A DNA stretch of 64,000 bases from Bradyrhizobium erythrophlei (GCF_900129425.1 NZ_LT670817.1:1736001-1800000); one strand, 5' to 3'. Counted from the stretch's first letter, positions 43,740-52,781 are shown. Notes: generated by a model not told the origin, from the letters alone. Numbers and translations: made by a program.

Positions 43740-44708
43740 CTATTCGATCACCTCATCGGCACGCACGAGAAACGACTCTGGTATGACGAGACCCAGCGCT
43801 TTGGCGGTCTTAAGGTTGATTGCAAGGTCGATTTTGGTGGGCTGCGCCACCGGAAGATCGGCTGGCTTTGCACCCTTGAGGATCTTATCAACATAATCAG
43901 CGGAGAGCCGGAATTGATCCACCTCATTAGGGCCGTAAGATATGAATCCATCCGTGCGTATAAACTCGCGCGCACCCCATAAAGTCGCGACGTGAGCGCT
44001 ACGCGCCAAGGCGTTGATATTGGCCGCATTGGTAACGACGAGCGACTCGGTGCACACGTAGAGCGCTTGTGAGCCGCCATTGAGCGACGCAATCGCAGGT
44101 GCAATATCTACGGCACGGTTGATCCTGAGAGCGCTAACCCCAATTCCAACCTTGCCGGCAATTTCCTGGACGATCTCGGATTCTCGGGTAGAGGGCGGAT
44201 ACCCTGCATTAGCCAACACCGCGATGCGGCTAAGGCCCGGGATGGCCTCGCGTAGAATTTCAATACGCTTTGGCGCGATATCCCTCGACTGAAGCGAAAG
44301 CCCCGTGACGTTGCCACCGGGTCGGGCGAGGCTTTCGACGAATCCACTGGCGACAGGATCTACGGCAACAGCAAAAACGATCGGAATCGTCGAAGTCACC
44401 TGTTTAGCTACCGGAACAGCGCTTCCCGCCGTAAGGATAACGTCAACCTTCAGCTTGACAAACTCAGCAGCAATATCCCGGAAGCCTTCGCTCTTGCCTT
44501 CTGCCCACCTGTAGACGATCGCGACGTTGCCTCCATTGATCCAGCCGAGTTCGCGAAGGCGTTGCTCGAACGCCGCGATCATCGGAGCCCACGCGGCCGC
44601 CCCGCCAGCGCCGAGGACCCCGACGGTCTTGGTCGGCTGTTGCGCGTGCGCCATAGCGGGCCACGCCACCGCGCCGCCCAAAACACCGAGAAAATCCCGC
44701 CGCCGCAT
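43740..44708 (-). CDS. ABC_sub_bind family periplasmic protein (1)
   Basis: A 322-residue periplasmic binding protein (PF04392-type). ATG 44708 gives MRRRDFLGVLGGAVAWPAM, a twin-arginine signal peptide. The mature part shows VGVLGAGGAAAWAPMIAAFEQ, YRWAEGKSEGFRDIAAE, IPIVFAVAVDPVASGFVESL and ARPGGNVTGL, the family signatures. No permease or ATPase is adjacent. The same family occurs at 45775 and 47633, each with a copy of a repeat behind its stop. Ligand unknown. Confidence 0.85.
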   Translation of the reverse strand: MRRRDFLGVLGGAVAWPAMAHAQQPTKTVGVLGAGGAAAWAPMIAAFEQRLRELGWINGGNVAIVYRWAEGKSEGFRDIAAEFVKLKVDVILTAGSAVPVAKQVTSTIPIVFAVAVDPVASGFVESLARPGGNVTGLSLQSRDIAPKRIEILREAIPGLSRIAVLANAGYPPSTRESEIVQEIAGKVGIGVSALRINRAVDIAPAIASLNGGSQALYVCTESLVVTNAANINALARSAHVATLWGAREFIRTDGFISYGPNEVDQFRLSADYVDKILKGAKPADLPVAQPTKIDLAINLKTAKALGLVIPESFLVRADEVIE

Positions 44709-44805
44709 GCTCGCCCTCACCCTCAGACAAGCCATCCTAACGGCTCAAACAAGTACTTTAAACCAGCATAAACACGATTGCCGCAATGGCGAGAAATGTC
44801 TCTTT

Positions 44806-44903
44806 GGGTCAAAAGGCGAAATACTCGTTGCGAGCAGATGTCTTCCGCTTTGGCCCCAACAACGGACATCGCTCAATAGGGTCGGCATGTCCGTTTGGTG
44901 CCA
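44806..44903 (+). repeat. 98-bp dispersed repeat, copy 1
   Basis: Begins GGGTCAAAAGGCGAAATACT and ends GGTCGGCATGTCCGTTTGGT followed by GCCA. Near-identical to copies at 45643-45740 and 47507-47600 in the same orientation. CGGACAT and ATGTCCG can pair as a hairpin. Here it sits 97 bp upstream of a substrate-binding gene start and 44 bp behind the stop of the DUF1993 gene. Confidence 0.85.
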
Positions 44904-44946
44904 CCAGCAGACATTGCCCGCCGTTTGAATGGCACACCTCGACCGA

Positions 44947-45453
44947 TCAGGCGTCGACCAGATTGATCGGACCAAGAAAATCCATCTTGCCGACATTGAC
45001 GCCGTTGTGGCGGAGGATGGCGTAGGCCATCGCGATATGGAAAAAGATGTTGGGGATCGCCATCTGCAGCAGGTAGTCCTCGCCGCCGATGACCTTGCCG
45101 GGCGCCCAGGAGAGTTTGACCTTGCGCTCGCTCGCGCCCGCGTAGTGCGCCTCTTTCACGCTCTCCGCGAAAGCGACGGTCTTCCGGATGCGGGCGCGCA
45201 GTTCGTCGATCGTCTGCTCGTTGTCGTCGTGCTTGGGCGGCGTTTGCCCTGAGAGCCAGGCAGCCGCGGCTTTTACATAGTCGCAAGCGCTTTGGATCTG
45301 GTAGGTGAAATGCTGCATGTCAGGCGCGAGACGGCTGGTCATGAGCACGCCGACGTCGAATTTTTTGGCGGCCGCATGCTGCTCAGCCTTGTCGAGACAG
45401 GCCTCCAAATTCTTCAGGCTCTGCGTGCACTGCGAAATCACCTGATAGTACAT
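44947..45453 (-). CDS. DUF1993 family protein
   Basis: A 168-residue helical protein matching DUF1993: SLKNLEACLDKAEQHAAAKK, ARLAPDMQHFTYQIQSACDY and FHIAMAYAILRHNGV, plausibly a DinB-like four-helix fold with metal-type histidines. Soluble. Its function is unknown. It is surrounded by copies of the 98-bp repeat. Confidence 0.88.
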   Translation of the reverse strand: MYYQVISQCTQSLKNLEACLDKAEQHAAAKKFDVGVLMTSRLAPDMQHFTYQIQSACDYVKAAAAWLSGQTPPKHDDNEQTIDELRARIRKTVAFAESVKEAHYAGASERKVKLSWAPGKVIGGEDYLLQMAIPNIFFHIAMAYAILRHNGVNVGKMDFLGPINLVDA

Positions 45454-45642
45454 GGGGTCCTTCTGTGTCTTGGTGGTGCGTCAGCGAGCCGATCCGATCG
45501 CTGCCGAATTTCTCAGCGTTGCTCGTAGCGCCACCGATTGAGAGTGCTCGGTTTCAGCCCATTATTGCTGACAATATCGCTCCGCACCATCATGAAAACG
45601 TCCAGTCCCGGGCGGCACCGCATTTGCCGCACGTCCGGTTAG

Positions 45643-45740
45643 GGGTCAAAAGGCGAAATACTCGTTGCGAGCAGATGTCTTCCGCTTTGGTCCCAACAAC
45701 GGACATCGCTCAATAGGGTCGGCATGTCCGTTTGGTGCCA
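45643..45740 (+). repeat. 98-bp dispersed repeat, copy 2
   Basis: One base differs from copy 1 (GGTCCCAAC for GGCCCCAAC). Ends 34 bp downstream of the stop codon of the substrate-binding gene at 45775; the linker between shares ATGCA and CGC with the one at copy 3. Confidence 0.85.
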
Positions 45741-45774
45741 TGCACGGACCCATGCAGCGCAACAAATTGCATTT

Positions 45775-46755
45775 CTACTCGATCAGTTCGTCGGCTCGAC
45801 CGCTTAGCGCGAGCGGAACGGCGATGCCGAGTGTCTTAGCAGTTTTGAGGTTGATTATCAGCTCTACCTTGGTTGACCTTTGGACCGGCAGATCACCCGG
45901 GCTCGCTCCTTTGAGAATTTTTCCGGTGTAGATGCCGACCAGATGATAACTTTCCGCTTCGTTTGCTCCGTAGCTCATCAGGCCGCCTGCCGCGACGAAC
46001 TCGCGATAAATGAAGATCGCGGGCACCGCGTGGCGGAGCGACAGTGCGCCAAGCTGTTCCTTACGCGAATTGAAGAATAGATAGGGGCCTATGACGAGCG
46101 CGTCGGCTTGCAATTGGCCTATGGCTGCAAAGGCCGTATCCAAGTCGTGATCGGTGCTCGCCTGCAGAACATGGAGCTGCATTCCGAGGGCAGGAGCCGC
46201 CGCCTGAACGGTGCGCATGAATTGCTCGGTAATAGCCGGAGCGGAAGGATTGACAAGGACGGCAATGATGGTTGCCGCAGGCAGTATTTCGCGCAGCAGC
46301 TCCAGCCGCTTTTGCCCTACCTCGACGTTCAAATTGGTCACGCCCGTCAAGTTTCCGCCGGGCCGATTTAAACTTGCTACAAGGCCGAGCGTGACCGGGT
46401 CAGTGGCTGTCTCGAACACGATCGGAATTGTGGCAGTCGCCGCCTTTGCCGCCAGTGACGAAGGACTACCGCCCGCCACAATCACGGTCACCTGACGGTG
46501 AACCAATTCGGCCGCGAGCGCTGGCAGTCGATCGTCTTGGTCCTGCGCCCAGCGATATTCGATAGCCACGTCCCGGCCCTCGATATATCCTTCCTCTTTC
46601 AGCCCCTTGCCGAACGCCCGCAGACGGTTTCCGAACGCCGCAGCCGGTGTACTGCTGAGGAAGCCGATCACCGGCATGGCAGGCTGCGCGCTCGCGGCGA
46701 GCGGCCACGTCGCCGCCGTGCCACCGAGAAGCGTGATGAACTCGCGTCGCTTCAT
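45775..46755 (-). CDS. ABC_sub_bind family periplasmic protein (2)
   Basis: A 326-residue periplasmic protein with twin-arginine-like signal MKRREFITLLGGTAATWPL and ASAQPAMPVIGFLSST. Family signatures: AFGKGLKEEGYIEGRDVAIEYRW, IPIVFETATDPVTLGL and NRPGGNLTGVTNLN; ends VPLALSGRADELIE. Start ATG 46755; a longer in-frame start is unlikely because it precedes the signal. Paralogous with the genes at 43740 and 47633. Confidence 0.85.
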   Translation of the reverse strand: MKRREFITLLGGTAATWPLAASAQPAMPVIGFLSSTPAAAFGNRLRAFGKGLKEEGYIEGRDVAIEYRWAQDQDDRLPALAAELVHRQVTVIVAGGSPSSLAAKAATATIPIVFETATDPVTLGLVASLNRPGGNLTGVTNLNVEVGQKRLELLREILPAATIIAVLVNPSAPAITEQFMRTVQAAAPALGMQLHVLQASTDHDLDTAFAAIGQLQADALVIGPYLFFNSRKEQLGALSLRHAVPAIFIYREFVAAGGLMSYGANEAESYHLVGIYTGKILKGASPGDLPVQRSTKVELIINLKTAKTLGIAVPLALSGRADELIE

Positions 46756-46984
46756 GGTCGCCCCCTTAAGCAGGCGACCACACCCTACCATGTCTCTGAA
46801 TTGAGCGATGTGTTTTGCATCACAGCAAAATTAGCCGCCGACGTCCGAGAAGGGTCTTGTGTCACGAAGCGTAGCCGGTCCAAACGGCCCCGCGCAACTT
46901 TATAGGAGATGAAGGTAGGTCCTTCGGGTTCGGCGATCAGGTCGCTGATCCCAAGCCACCGCGGGCCGCTTTGGTCAAAAGCCA

Positions 46985-47502
46985 CGGTGGTGAGCGCTGC
47001 GGAAACGTCGGGACGATGATCCCGGCAGGTACGGTTGAGAGAGGCGAGCGCAAGCGAACCATCGATGAAGTGTCGAAAGCGGATTAGGTGATGTCAAAAC
47101 CGAGGGTTGACCCTACCTTCGGGATCAGTTCGGTGGATGTCCTGATACTGACCGAGCGACATCCGGCATATAGATGGCGCGAAGCTCAACCAGGCTCTTG
47201 TAAGGAACGTGAGAACCTGGCCGGCGATGCCAAGGGAAAAGGCTCAAGCGGCTCCAACCGCAAGGCCGAAAGTACCGATGCGCCGGAGAGGGGCGGACTG
47301 CTCCGTAGTAGCGACGAAGCGGCTGTAATGGTCGCGGAGCGAAGGGGGCGGGTCATCGACGATGAATCGGTCCAACTGGCAACGGGAGGAGCCCGAAGTT
47401 CAACGGAAGGCGGCAGCCTTCAATCGATGGCACGAGCCGGATGAATCGAGAGGTTCAAGTCCGGATCTGTGAGAGGCTCGGGGTGAAATTCCCTGGGCCT
47501 AC
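46985..47502 (+). ncRNA. Group II intron without an ORF
   Basis: Domain V is nearly canonical: 34 nt at 47434-47467, beginning GAGCCGGATG with the catalytic AGC, a GAGA tetraloop between GAATC and GGTTC, and a two-base bulge before TCCGGATC. A domain VI-like stem (GGCTCGGGGTGAAATTCCCTGG) and a likely 3' end near 47502 (..GCCTAC) follow. The upstream half (ACATCCGGCATATAGATGG, AACCTGGCCGGCG) resembles rhizobial group II intron domain I. No reverse transcriptase is encoded. The 5' boundary is uncertain and may lie as far left as about 46850. Confidence 0.75.
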
Positions 47503-47506
47503 TCGG

Positions 47507-47600
47507 CAAAAGGCGAAATACTCGTTGCGAGCAGATGTCTTCCGCTTTGGCCCCAACAACGGACATCGCTCAATAGGGTCGGCATGTCCGTTTGGTGCCA
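47507..47600 (+). repeat. 98-bp dispersed repeat, copy 3
   Basis: Matches copies 1 and 2 from CAAAAGGCGAAATACTCG onward, but the first bases are replaced by the group II intron 3' flank. Ends 32 bp downstream of the stop of the substrate-binding gene at 47633. Confidence 0.85.
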
Positions 47601-47632
47601 ACAAGAGACTCATGCACCGCGCTTTACTGGGC

Positions 47633-48607
47633 TTATTCTATCACCTCGTCGGCGCGGGCAAGAAGGGTGGGCGGAATGTGGATGCCCAGGGCACGCGCCG
47701 TCGCCGAATTGATCACCAAATTGAACTCCGTAGGTTGCTCAATGGGCAGATCGCTTGGCTGAGCACCTTTCAAGATACGGGCGGCGTAACTTCCCACTCT
47801 TTGATAGGTTCCGCGGAGGCTCGGCCCGTAACTCATCAATCCGCCAACCGCCGGAAACTCGCGCCATTCGTACGACGCCGGCAGCGAATGACGAGTTGCC
47901 AATGCGACAAGTTGCAAACGTTGGCTCAGAAAAAACGCATCGTTGGCGACGAGTACAGCGCCGACTCGAGCCTTGGCAAGCTGTGTAAATGCTTGTTCGA
48001 GGTCATCAAGGTTGCGCGCCATGGCGACTTCCATGGAGCGCCCGGTAGAACGTGCAACGTCTTTGATTTCCTGCAGGATGTCTTGATTGTCCGGGTTTAC
48101 CAAAAAACCGACGGTCGAGTTCTGTGGGAGGAGCTCCCGGATCAGTTCAAGACGTTTGAGGGTAAGCGTCGCTGTCATCAGAGCTATGCCGGTGGCGTTG
48201 CCTCCGGGATGAGCGAAGCTCTTTGCCAGCCCCAGCTTCACTGGGTCTGACGCAATGTTGAATACTATGGGAATGGTCGAAGTAGCGCGACTTGCGGCGA
48301 GCGCAACCACATTGCCTCCCGCCACGATCAAAGCCGGGTTGAGGCGCACGAGTTCTTCTAGGAGTTCTGGAAGCCTATCGTAGTTTCCTCGTGCCCACCG
48401 ACGCTCTATGGTCACGTTGTTGCCCACGAGGTAACCCAACTCAGCGAGACCTTTAGCGAACGCGGCTGCAAGCTCGGGAGTCGAGTCCTCGGGTGAACCC
48501 ACGGTTACAAATCCAATGACGGGAACGCGCGGCTGTTGCGCACGAGTAGCGCGCGGCCACATAACCGCCGTGACGGCTAAGAGCGTGATTAACTCGCGGC
48601 GTCTCAT
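47633..48607 (-). CDS. ABC_sub_bind family periplasmic protein (3)
   Basis: A 324-residue periplasmic binding protein with Tat-type signal MRRRELITLLAVTAVMWPR. Family signatures: RVPVIGFVTVGSPEDSTPEL, NNVTIERRWARGNYDRLPEL, IPIVFNIASDPVKLGLAKSF and AHPGGNATGI; the C-terminus PPTLLARADEVIE resembles the end of copy 1. Intact. Probably a paralogue created by duplication together with the 3' repeat. Ligand unknown. Confidence 0.86.
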   Translation of the reverse strand: MRRRELITLLAVTAVMWPRATRAQQPRVPVIGFVTVGSPEDSTPELAAAFAKGLAELGYLVGNNVTIERRWARGNYDRLPELLEELVRLNPALIVAGGNVVALAASRATSTIPIVFNIASDPVKLGLAKSFAHPGGNATGIALMTATLTLKRLELIRELLPQNSTVGFLVNPDNQDILQEIKDVARSTGRSMEVAMARNLDDLEQAFTQLAKARVGAVLVANDAFFLSQRLQLVALATRHSLPASYEWREFPAVGGLMSYGPSLRGTYQRVGSYAARILKGAQPSDLPIEQPTEFNLVINSATARALGIHIPPTLLARADEVIE

Positions 48608-48902
48608 GCGATTGCCCCGCGATCACGACTAGGCATCGTACCGGCACAATCTAGCAGTCTAAGGGGCCGGGGGGTAGATCAGACATGGTAACTGGGCGAA
48701 CGGTCGATGTCTCTTGTGGGTCTTGGTTGCGTGATAACGCGCTGACGCGGGCGGGGAACGTCCACGATCCGGTCGGCGTAGTCCGACACGGCCGATCTGA
48801 GCAATTTTTTCCTGTTGGGCGATCAGGGGCCGCCTCCGAGTCGTGGCGGGGAATGCTGGGCATGGTCTGGCTCGGTATCGGCACGCAGTGGGGTCTCCAC
48901 AC
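48608..48902. other. Intergenic region
   Basis: About 295 bp between substrate-binding gene 3 and the IS1182 transposase. No convincing gene. It probably contains the left end of the IS1182 element and the promoter of the binding-protein gene; no clear terminal repeat was found. Confidence 0.4.
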
Positions 48903-50342
48903 TCACGCTCTGATCGCTGCCAGCAACGCCCTTGTACCGACGATATTCATGACCCGCGTCAGATTGTAGGCGAGTACGCTGAGCGCCATCTCGCTCGCGA
49001 CCTTCGGCAGCGTCTTCATCAAGAAGTGCGTCGCGCCCATTCTCATCTTGAGCGTGCCGAAGGGATGCTCAACCGTCTCGCGCCGGCGGCGCATGGCCTG
49101 GGGATCTTGATCCAGCCGCTGCTGCACGATTTCGAGAACGTGCTCATGCTCCCATCGCGTGATGCGGCGTTCTTTGCCTGTGGTGCACTGATCCTTGATT
49201 GCGCAGGTCTTGCAGGCGTTCGTCCAGTACCGGCGCATCTTCTGCCCGTGTTCCTCATTGGCATAGTGGAATTTGAGCTTCTCGCCGGCGGGGCAACGAT
49301 AGACATCCTCCTCCGGCACATAGACGAAGTCCTGCTTGCCGAAGCGGCCTTCCGACTTCGCGCCCGACGTCATCGGTTTGGGCAACGTCACGCAAATGCC
49401 TGCCTGCTCGCAGGCCAGGATCTCTTCGCCATTGAAGTAGCCGCGGTCGGCGACGGCTTCGAGTTTATCGACTTGCAGAACGGCCTTGGCTTCCCGCGCC
49501 ACGTTCGCCAGTTGTGAGCGATCCGAGCCGATATTCGTCACATCGTGCGTCACGATCAGATGGTTCACGGTGTCGACCGCGACCTGCACATTGTAGCCGA
49601 CGACGCCCGAGCCACGCCCACTTGTTGCCATCGAGCGGCTATCGGGATCAGTGAGCGAGATTTGGTGATCCGGCGAGGCCAACATTTGCTTCTCGTAGGC
49701 TGCGAGTTTGCCCATTTCCTCTTTCAGCTTGTCGAGCTTCTCCTTGAGCCGCGTCGTCTTGAGCACCAGCACTTCGGACGGTTCCTGCCTATCCGCCGTA
49801 TCGAGCTGGGAGAGATACCGCGCCACACTCTCCTCGAGTTGCGCGCGCCGGCGATCGATCTTCCCCCGGGTAAAATTGCGATCTCGATTATTGACCGCTT
49901 TGAACTTGCTGCCGTCGATCGCGACGCTCGCCTTCGCCAACAGACCCATCTGGCGACAGAGATTGACGAAGCTCGCGCATGCCCTGCGGATCGCCGGGCC
50001 ATTGTCCTTGCGGAAATCGGCAATCACCTTGTCATCGGGAACGAGCCGACCGAGTAGCCATATGACTTCCAGGTTTCGGCCGGCTTCGCGCTCAAGCCGG
50101 CGGCTCGACTGCACTCGGTTGAGATAGCCGTAGATGTAAAGCTTCAGAAGAACCGAGGGGTGGTAGGCAGGCCGGCCTGTCGCTGCAGGCTCGACGCCTT
50201 CGAAACCGAGATCGGCCAGATCGAGCCCGTCGACAAAGCAATCCACCACACGAACGCAATTGCTCTCCTCGACCCACTCATCGAGGCATTCCGGCAACAA
50301 CGTCGATTGTCCGCGATCGGCACCCTCAACGAAGCGCTTCAT
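48903..50342 (-). mobile_element. IS1182-family transposase (intact gene)
   Basis: A 479-residue DDE transposase. ATG 50342 gives MKRFVEGADRGQSTLLPECL; the IS1182 hallmarks follow: VDCFVDGLDLADLGF, GRPAYHPSVLLKLYIYGYLN, SVAIDGSKFKAVNNRDRNFT, ADRGYFNGEE and RRRRETVEHPFGTLKMRMG (last catalytic Glu). No lesion is seen, so it may be active. The right end of the element may be near 50400, just before the repeat copy at 50402; the left end is not resolved. Confidence 0.93.
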
Positions 50343-50401
50343 GATTGCCCCCGGCAAATCGCCAAGCGAATCATAGCAGACAGTTCGTTTTCACGCAGCC
50401 A

Positions 50402-50499
50402 GGGTCAAAATGCGAAATACTCATCCCGAGCAGATGTTTTCCGCTCTACCCCCGAAAGCGGACTCAAGTCGGACACCGCGCCATGACCGTTTCGTGCCA
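50402..50499 (+). repeat. 98-bp dispersed repeat, divergent copy 4
   Basis: GGGTCAAAATGCGAAATACT through TTTCGTGCCA follows the copy 1 pattern with many substitutions (GTTTTCCGCTCT for GTCTTCCGCTTT). It stands alone, beside the IS1182 element, without a substrate-binding gene. Confidence 0.6.
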
Positions 50500-50629
50500 A
50501 CACGCGGCATCCGCCCGGGCTTGAACCTGATATGAAGCCATCATGCGGTCGTGAAGCTCGGCGCAGCCGCGACCGACGCGGTCGCCAAGGCGCTCGATGG
50601 TGTCGCGGTGACCCTGGAGGGTTCCGGCC

Positions 50630-50929
50630 TCATCGATCGCGCGCGAGTTTGCGTTTGCCCCAATGCTTTTCCTTCCGTGACGGATCGAACACGCGCTGGA
50701 CGTGTCGATTTAGAGCTTTCATCATACCGATCCGAGCAAACATCGTGGGTCCCCCGTGATTGGCGACGAGTATGAGCGCCTCGATCGCGGCCTGCCACTC
50801 CGGCAGCGCGGATTCCTTTTTCGGAAGCCCAGTAATGTAGGTGGCCGCGTCGTGGAGGGTGCGGAGTGTTCGGCCGCCGCGCAGCGGAACCGGCTCGTCG
50901 AATTCGCGCGACCAACCCTGATTGCTAAT
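50630..50929 (-). CDS. Hypothetical protein, possible ATT start
   Basis: About 99 residues: REFDEPVPLRGGRTLRTLHD, AATYITGLPKKESALPEW, AAIEALILVANHGGPTMFAR and NRHVQRVFDPSRKEKHWGKR. This is a rhizobial hypothetical family. No ATG or GTG fits; the best start is ATT at 50929 (RBS AAGAAGG 8-10 nt before), overlapping the stop of the upstream gene as ATTAG. Either a rare ATT start or a mutated start. A C-terminal relic of the family is at 37640. Confidence 0.6.
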   Translation of the reverse strand: MSNQGWSREFDEPVPLRGGRTLRTLHDAATYITGLPKKESALPEWQAAIEALILVANHGGPTMFARIGMMKALNRHVQRVFDPSRKEKHWGKRKLARDR

Positions 50930-51140
50930 GGCGCCGGCCCTTCTTGTCGAATTCGGTCTTGAAGCCCTTCGGTATCCGCGGATCGTCGTCGCCCGCGTTG
51001 CAACGTGGACAAGGAGCCCCGGCGGCGCCGCAGGTGCAGGCGTGCCCACCGTCCCATGGTTTATCGGGGTGGCTTTCACAAACCCAGCCGCAGTCCTCGC
51101 AGAGGGAGCATTTCACAGGGGTCGTGTGGATAAGATACAT
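50925..51140 (-). CDS. Small cysteine-rich hypothetical protein
   Basis: A 71-residue protein: CSLCEDCGWVCESHPDKPWD, then GGHACTCGAAGAPCPRCNAG and a charged tail. The paired CxxC motifs suggest a zinc ribbon. It overlaps the downstream gene by 5 bp. I recognise this as a common rhizobial hypothetical of unknown function. Confidence 0.7.
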   Translation of the reverse strand: MYLIHTTPVKCSLCEDCGWVCESHPDKPWDGGHACTCGAAGAPCPRCNAGDDDPRIPKGFKTEFDKKGRRH

Positions 51141-51249
51141 CAACAAGACCCGTGGTGTGGCCTGGCGGTTCCTGACATCAAACCCTAGTGGCATTGCCGG
51201 CCGCCCGCAAAGTGCGCTGTAGTCGCACCCATGAGCACCAAGTCGCGCG

Positions 51250-51550
51250 AGGTCATTTTCGGCAGTCGGATAGCAGGCGCCAAAATCCGCGCTGAGGGTG
51301 CCGCCAGCGCGCCAGGGAGGCTGTTCGCGATGCGGACCGCGCCGAGGCCGAAGCATGGTCTATCCGCATGGAGGGCTATGGTGGACCCGCGCAGCCGTCA
51401 CCGACGATCGCGCAATGCCTCAATGGCGGGCTGGGCTGGCTTGAGGTCGAGTGCAACCGCTGTAAGACCCGCGCAAGCCTGCCGCTCGACTCCATCCGCC
51501 GGCCGCGGGGCTTTTTCTTTTGGGCCGACTGCTTGTTCCGAATACCTTGA
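51250..51550 (+). pseudogene. Small hypothetical family, 3'-truncated copy (1)
   Basis: The frame reads AVRDADRAEAEAWSIRMEGY, GGPAQPSPTIAQCLNGGLGW and EVECNRCKTRASLPLDSIRR, then diverges into GFFFWADCLF. Family members continue RDTPIWKLEA..CRSCRKGR and end with YVWxHPDEER; that 3' half is missing here but occurs as scattered fragments downstream (51937, 52284, 52943, 53395). Confidence 0.6.
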
Positions 51551-51621
51551 CGAACCTCCGTTCCATGGAACGGCGCTGGTTTCAACTGGTTAGTTGACGG
51601 GGCTGATCCGAGGAGAACTAA

Positions 51622-51948
51622 ATGCCTTGGACGGGAAAGAACGGACCATCTTCCCATCGAAAGGGAGTTTCGCGCGAGGCTCTCGAAATGGCGATCACCG
51701 CTGCGGTCAAAAAGTCGGATCCGCAATGCGAACCTTTCGTTGGAGTCTTGATCGAGCATCATGCGCCGGGATCGCGTGAGGATACGAACTGGGCTATTAA
51801 GGGAATTCGGTTTGGAAGGGCCGCTCGCGACAAGTGCAGCGCAGCCTTGGTCGCCGTCATCGATGAAATGCAGGGCGCGTTTGAACTTCGTCAGGACGCT
51901 GCTCCCGCCAAGCCGGCTATTGGCCGCCGGCGCAGACGATCAAGTTGA
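51622..51948 (+). CDS. Hypothetical protein, 108 aa
   Basis: A 108-residue protein with RBS GAGGAG before ATG 51622. PFVGVLIEHHAPGSREDTNW, AIKGIRFGRAARDKCSAALV and VIDEMQGAFEL define a family I recognise only as rhizobial hypothetical. The Arg-rich C-terminus may be replaced by the junction with the next fragment. Confidence 0.65.
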   Translation: MPWTGKNGPSSHRKGVSREALEMAITAAVKKSDPQCEPFVGVLIEHHAPGSREDTNWAIKGIRFGRAARDKCSAALVAVIDEMQGAFELRQDAAPAKPAIGRRRRRSS

Positions 51949-52008
51949 CCGAGACGCGAGAGATCACGCCTTACGTCTGGCTGCATCCGGACGAGGACAG
52001 GTGAGAGT
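51937..52008 (+). pseudogene. Small hypothetical family, 3' fragment (2)
   Basis: Reads TIKLTETREITPYVWLHPDE and DR-stop, the end of the gene family truncated at 51550, followed by a GGCGG-rich hairpin like those behind the other fragments. Confidence 0.55.
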
Positions 52009-52062
52009 CGGCGGCCCCGTGATATGGTTGAATCTGATAGTCCCGGTTGGGAAGGACCCGGC

Positions 52063-52278
52063 GTGATCTTATTCCGCGGCGATACACATTCCCGGTCAGT
52101 CCTCAAAGCGATCAGTTGGCGAACTTTAGGCACCCTCGACACTTTCGCGATCAGCTGGTTCTTGTCGGGCAAGGCTGGACTTGCGGGCTCGATTGCCGCC
52201 CTCGAGTTCGCAACCAAAATCGTGTGGTATTACCTGCATGAGCGCGTGTGGGCTGCCACCCCTTGGGGACGACGCTAA
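52063..52278 (+). CDS. DUF2061 membrane protein
   Basis: A 71-residue protein: HSRSVLKAISWRTLGTLDTF, AISWFLSGKAGLAGSIAALE and FATKIVWYYLHERVW, which matches DUF2061 (small inner-membrane protein). GTG 52063 with GAAGGA six bases before it is preferred; ATG 52024 is possible. Function unknown; family members often accompany sulfur or cysteine genes, but no such context is here. Confidence 0.8.
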   Translation: MILFRGDTHSRSVLKAISWRTLGTLDTFAISWFLSGKAGLAGSIAALEFATKIVWYYLHERVWAATPWGRR

Positions 52279-52283
52279 CTGCG

Positions 52284-52465
52284 GCGGGAATCCCCGGCCT
52301 CGTCCGGACGAGGAGAGGTGAGGGCACGGTTCATGCCGGCGGATTCATTTTTGGATTGGCTTTCACTCAACTAGTCGTATCACCCTCGCCGCTTTATCCG
52401 GTCAAGGGCGCGCACGACGTCGTTCCTGTCGAGTACGGCCAGGAGACGTTCCGCAGCAAATAATC
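52284..52465. pseudogene. Relic pair of two convergent small genes (copy 3)
   Basis: Plus strand 52284-52322 ends RPDEER-stop; minus strand 52384-52465 reads LFAAERLLAVLDRND and VVRALDRIKRR, a diverged end of the gene at 53021-53254. The same convergent pair occurs at 52943-53254, showing that a two-gene unit was duplicated. Confidence 0.5.
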
Positions 52466-52781
52466 GGCCCCAGCGCGGGGGCGCAACTGGGGCCGGGGCT
52501 GGGTGTGTGCCGATAGGGGGGTACCGGCACGTGGTACAACCCACCAGCCGGTCAAGGGTTCCGCACACAGTGGCCTGTTTTGAATCTGCGAGTTGTCAAA
52601 AGAACGGCCCCAGCTTGGGGCCAAGCTGAGGCCATCGGGCTTTGCATCGTAACGTGCCGAGTAGCCGGCACGATCGGCAGGACCCGCTGTCCCCTCGACG
52701 AGTGGATTTTTTTAAATCTGTGAGTGGCCTAATTCGGCCGGTACCAAAGAAACGGCCCCAGCTCCGAGGGAAGCTGAGGCC
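52466..52781. repeat. Three GGCCCCAGC hairpins
   Basis: Related hairpins at 52466-52494, 52606-52633 and 52754-52781: GGCCCCAGCTTGGGGCCAAG then CTGAGGCC (second copy). In copies 2 and 3 GGCCCCAGCT pairs with AGCTGAGGCC (one mismatch). Each is preceded by an A-rich stretch. They look like leaders or terminators of vanished genes. Confidence 0.6.

Noticed and set aside
47441..48250. 269-codon plus-strand frame
   Set aside because: Antisense to a substrate-binding gene and includes the intron 3' end and repeat.
43645..50499. CRISPR array
   Set aside because: The repeats are 98 bp long, far apart and separated by whole genes; no spacers or cas genes.
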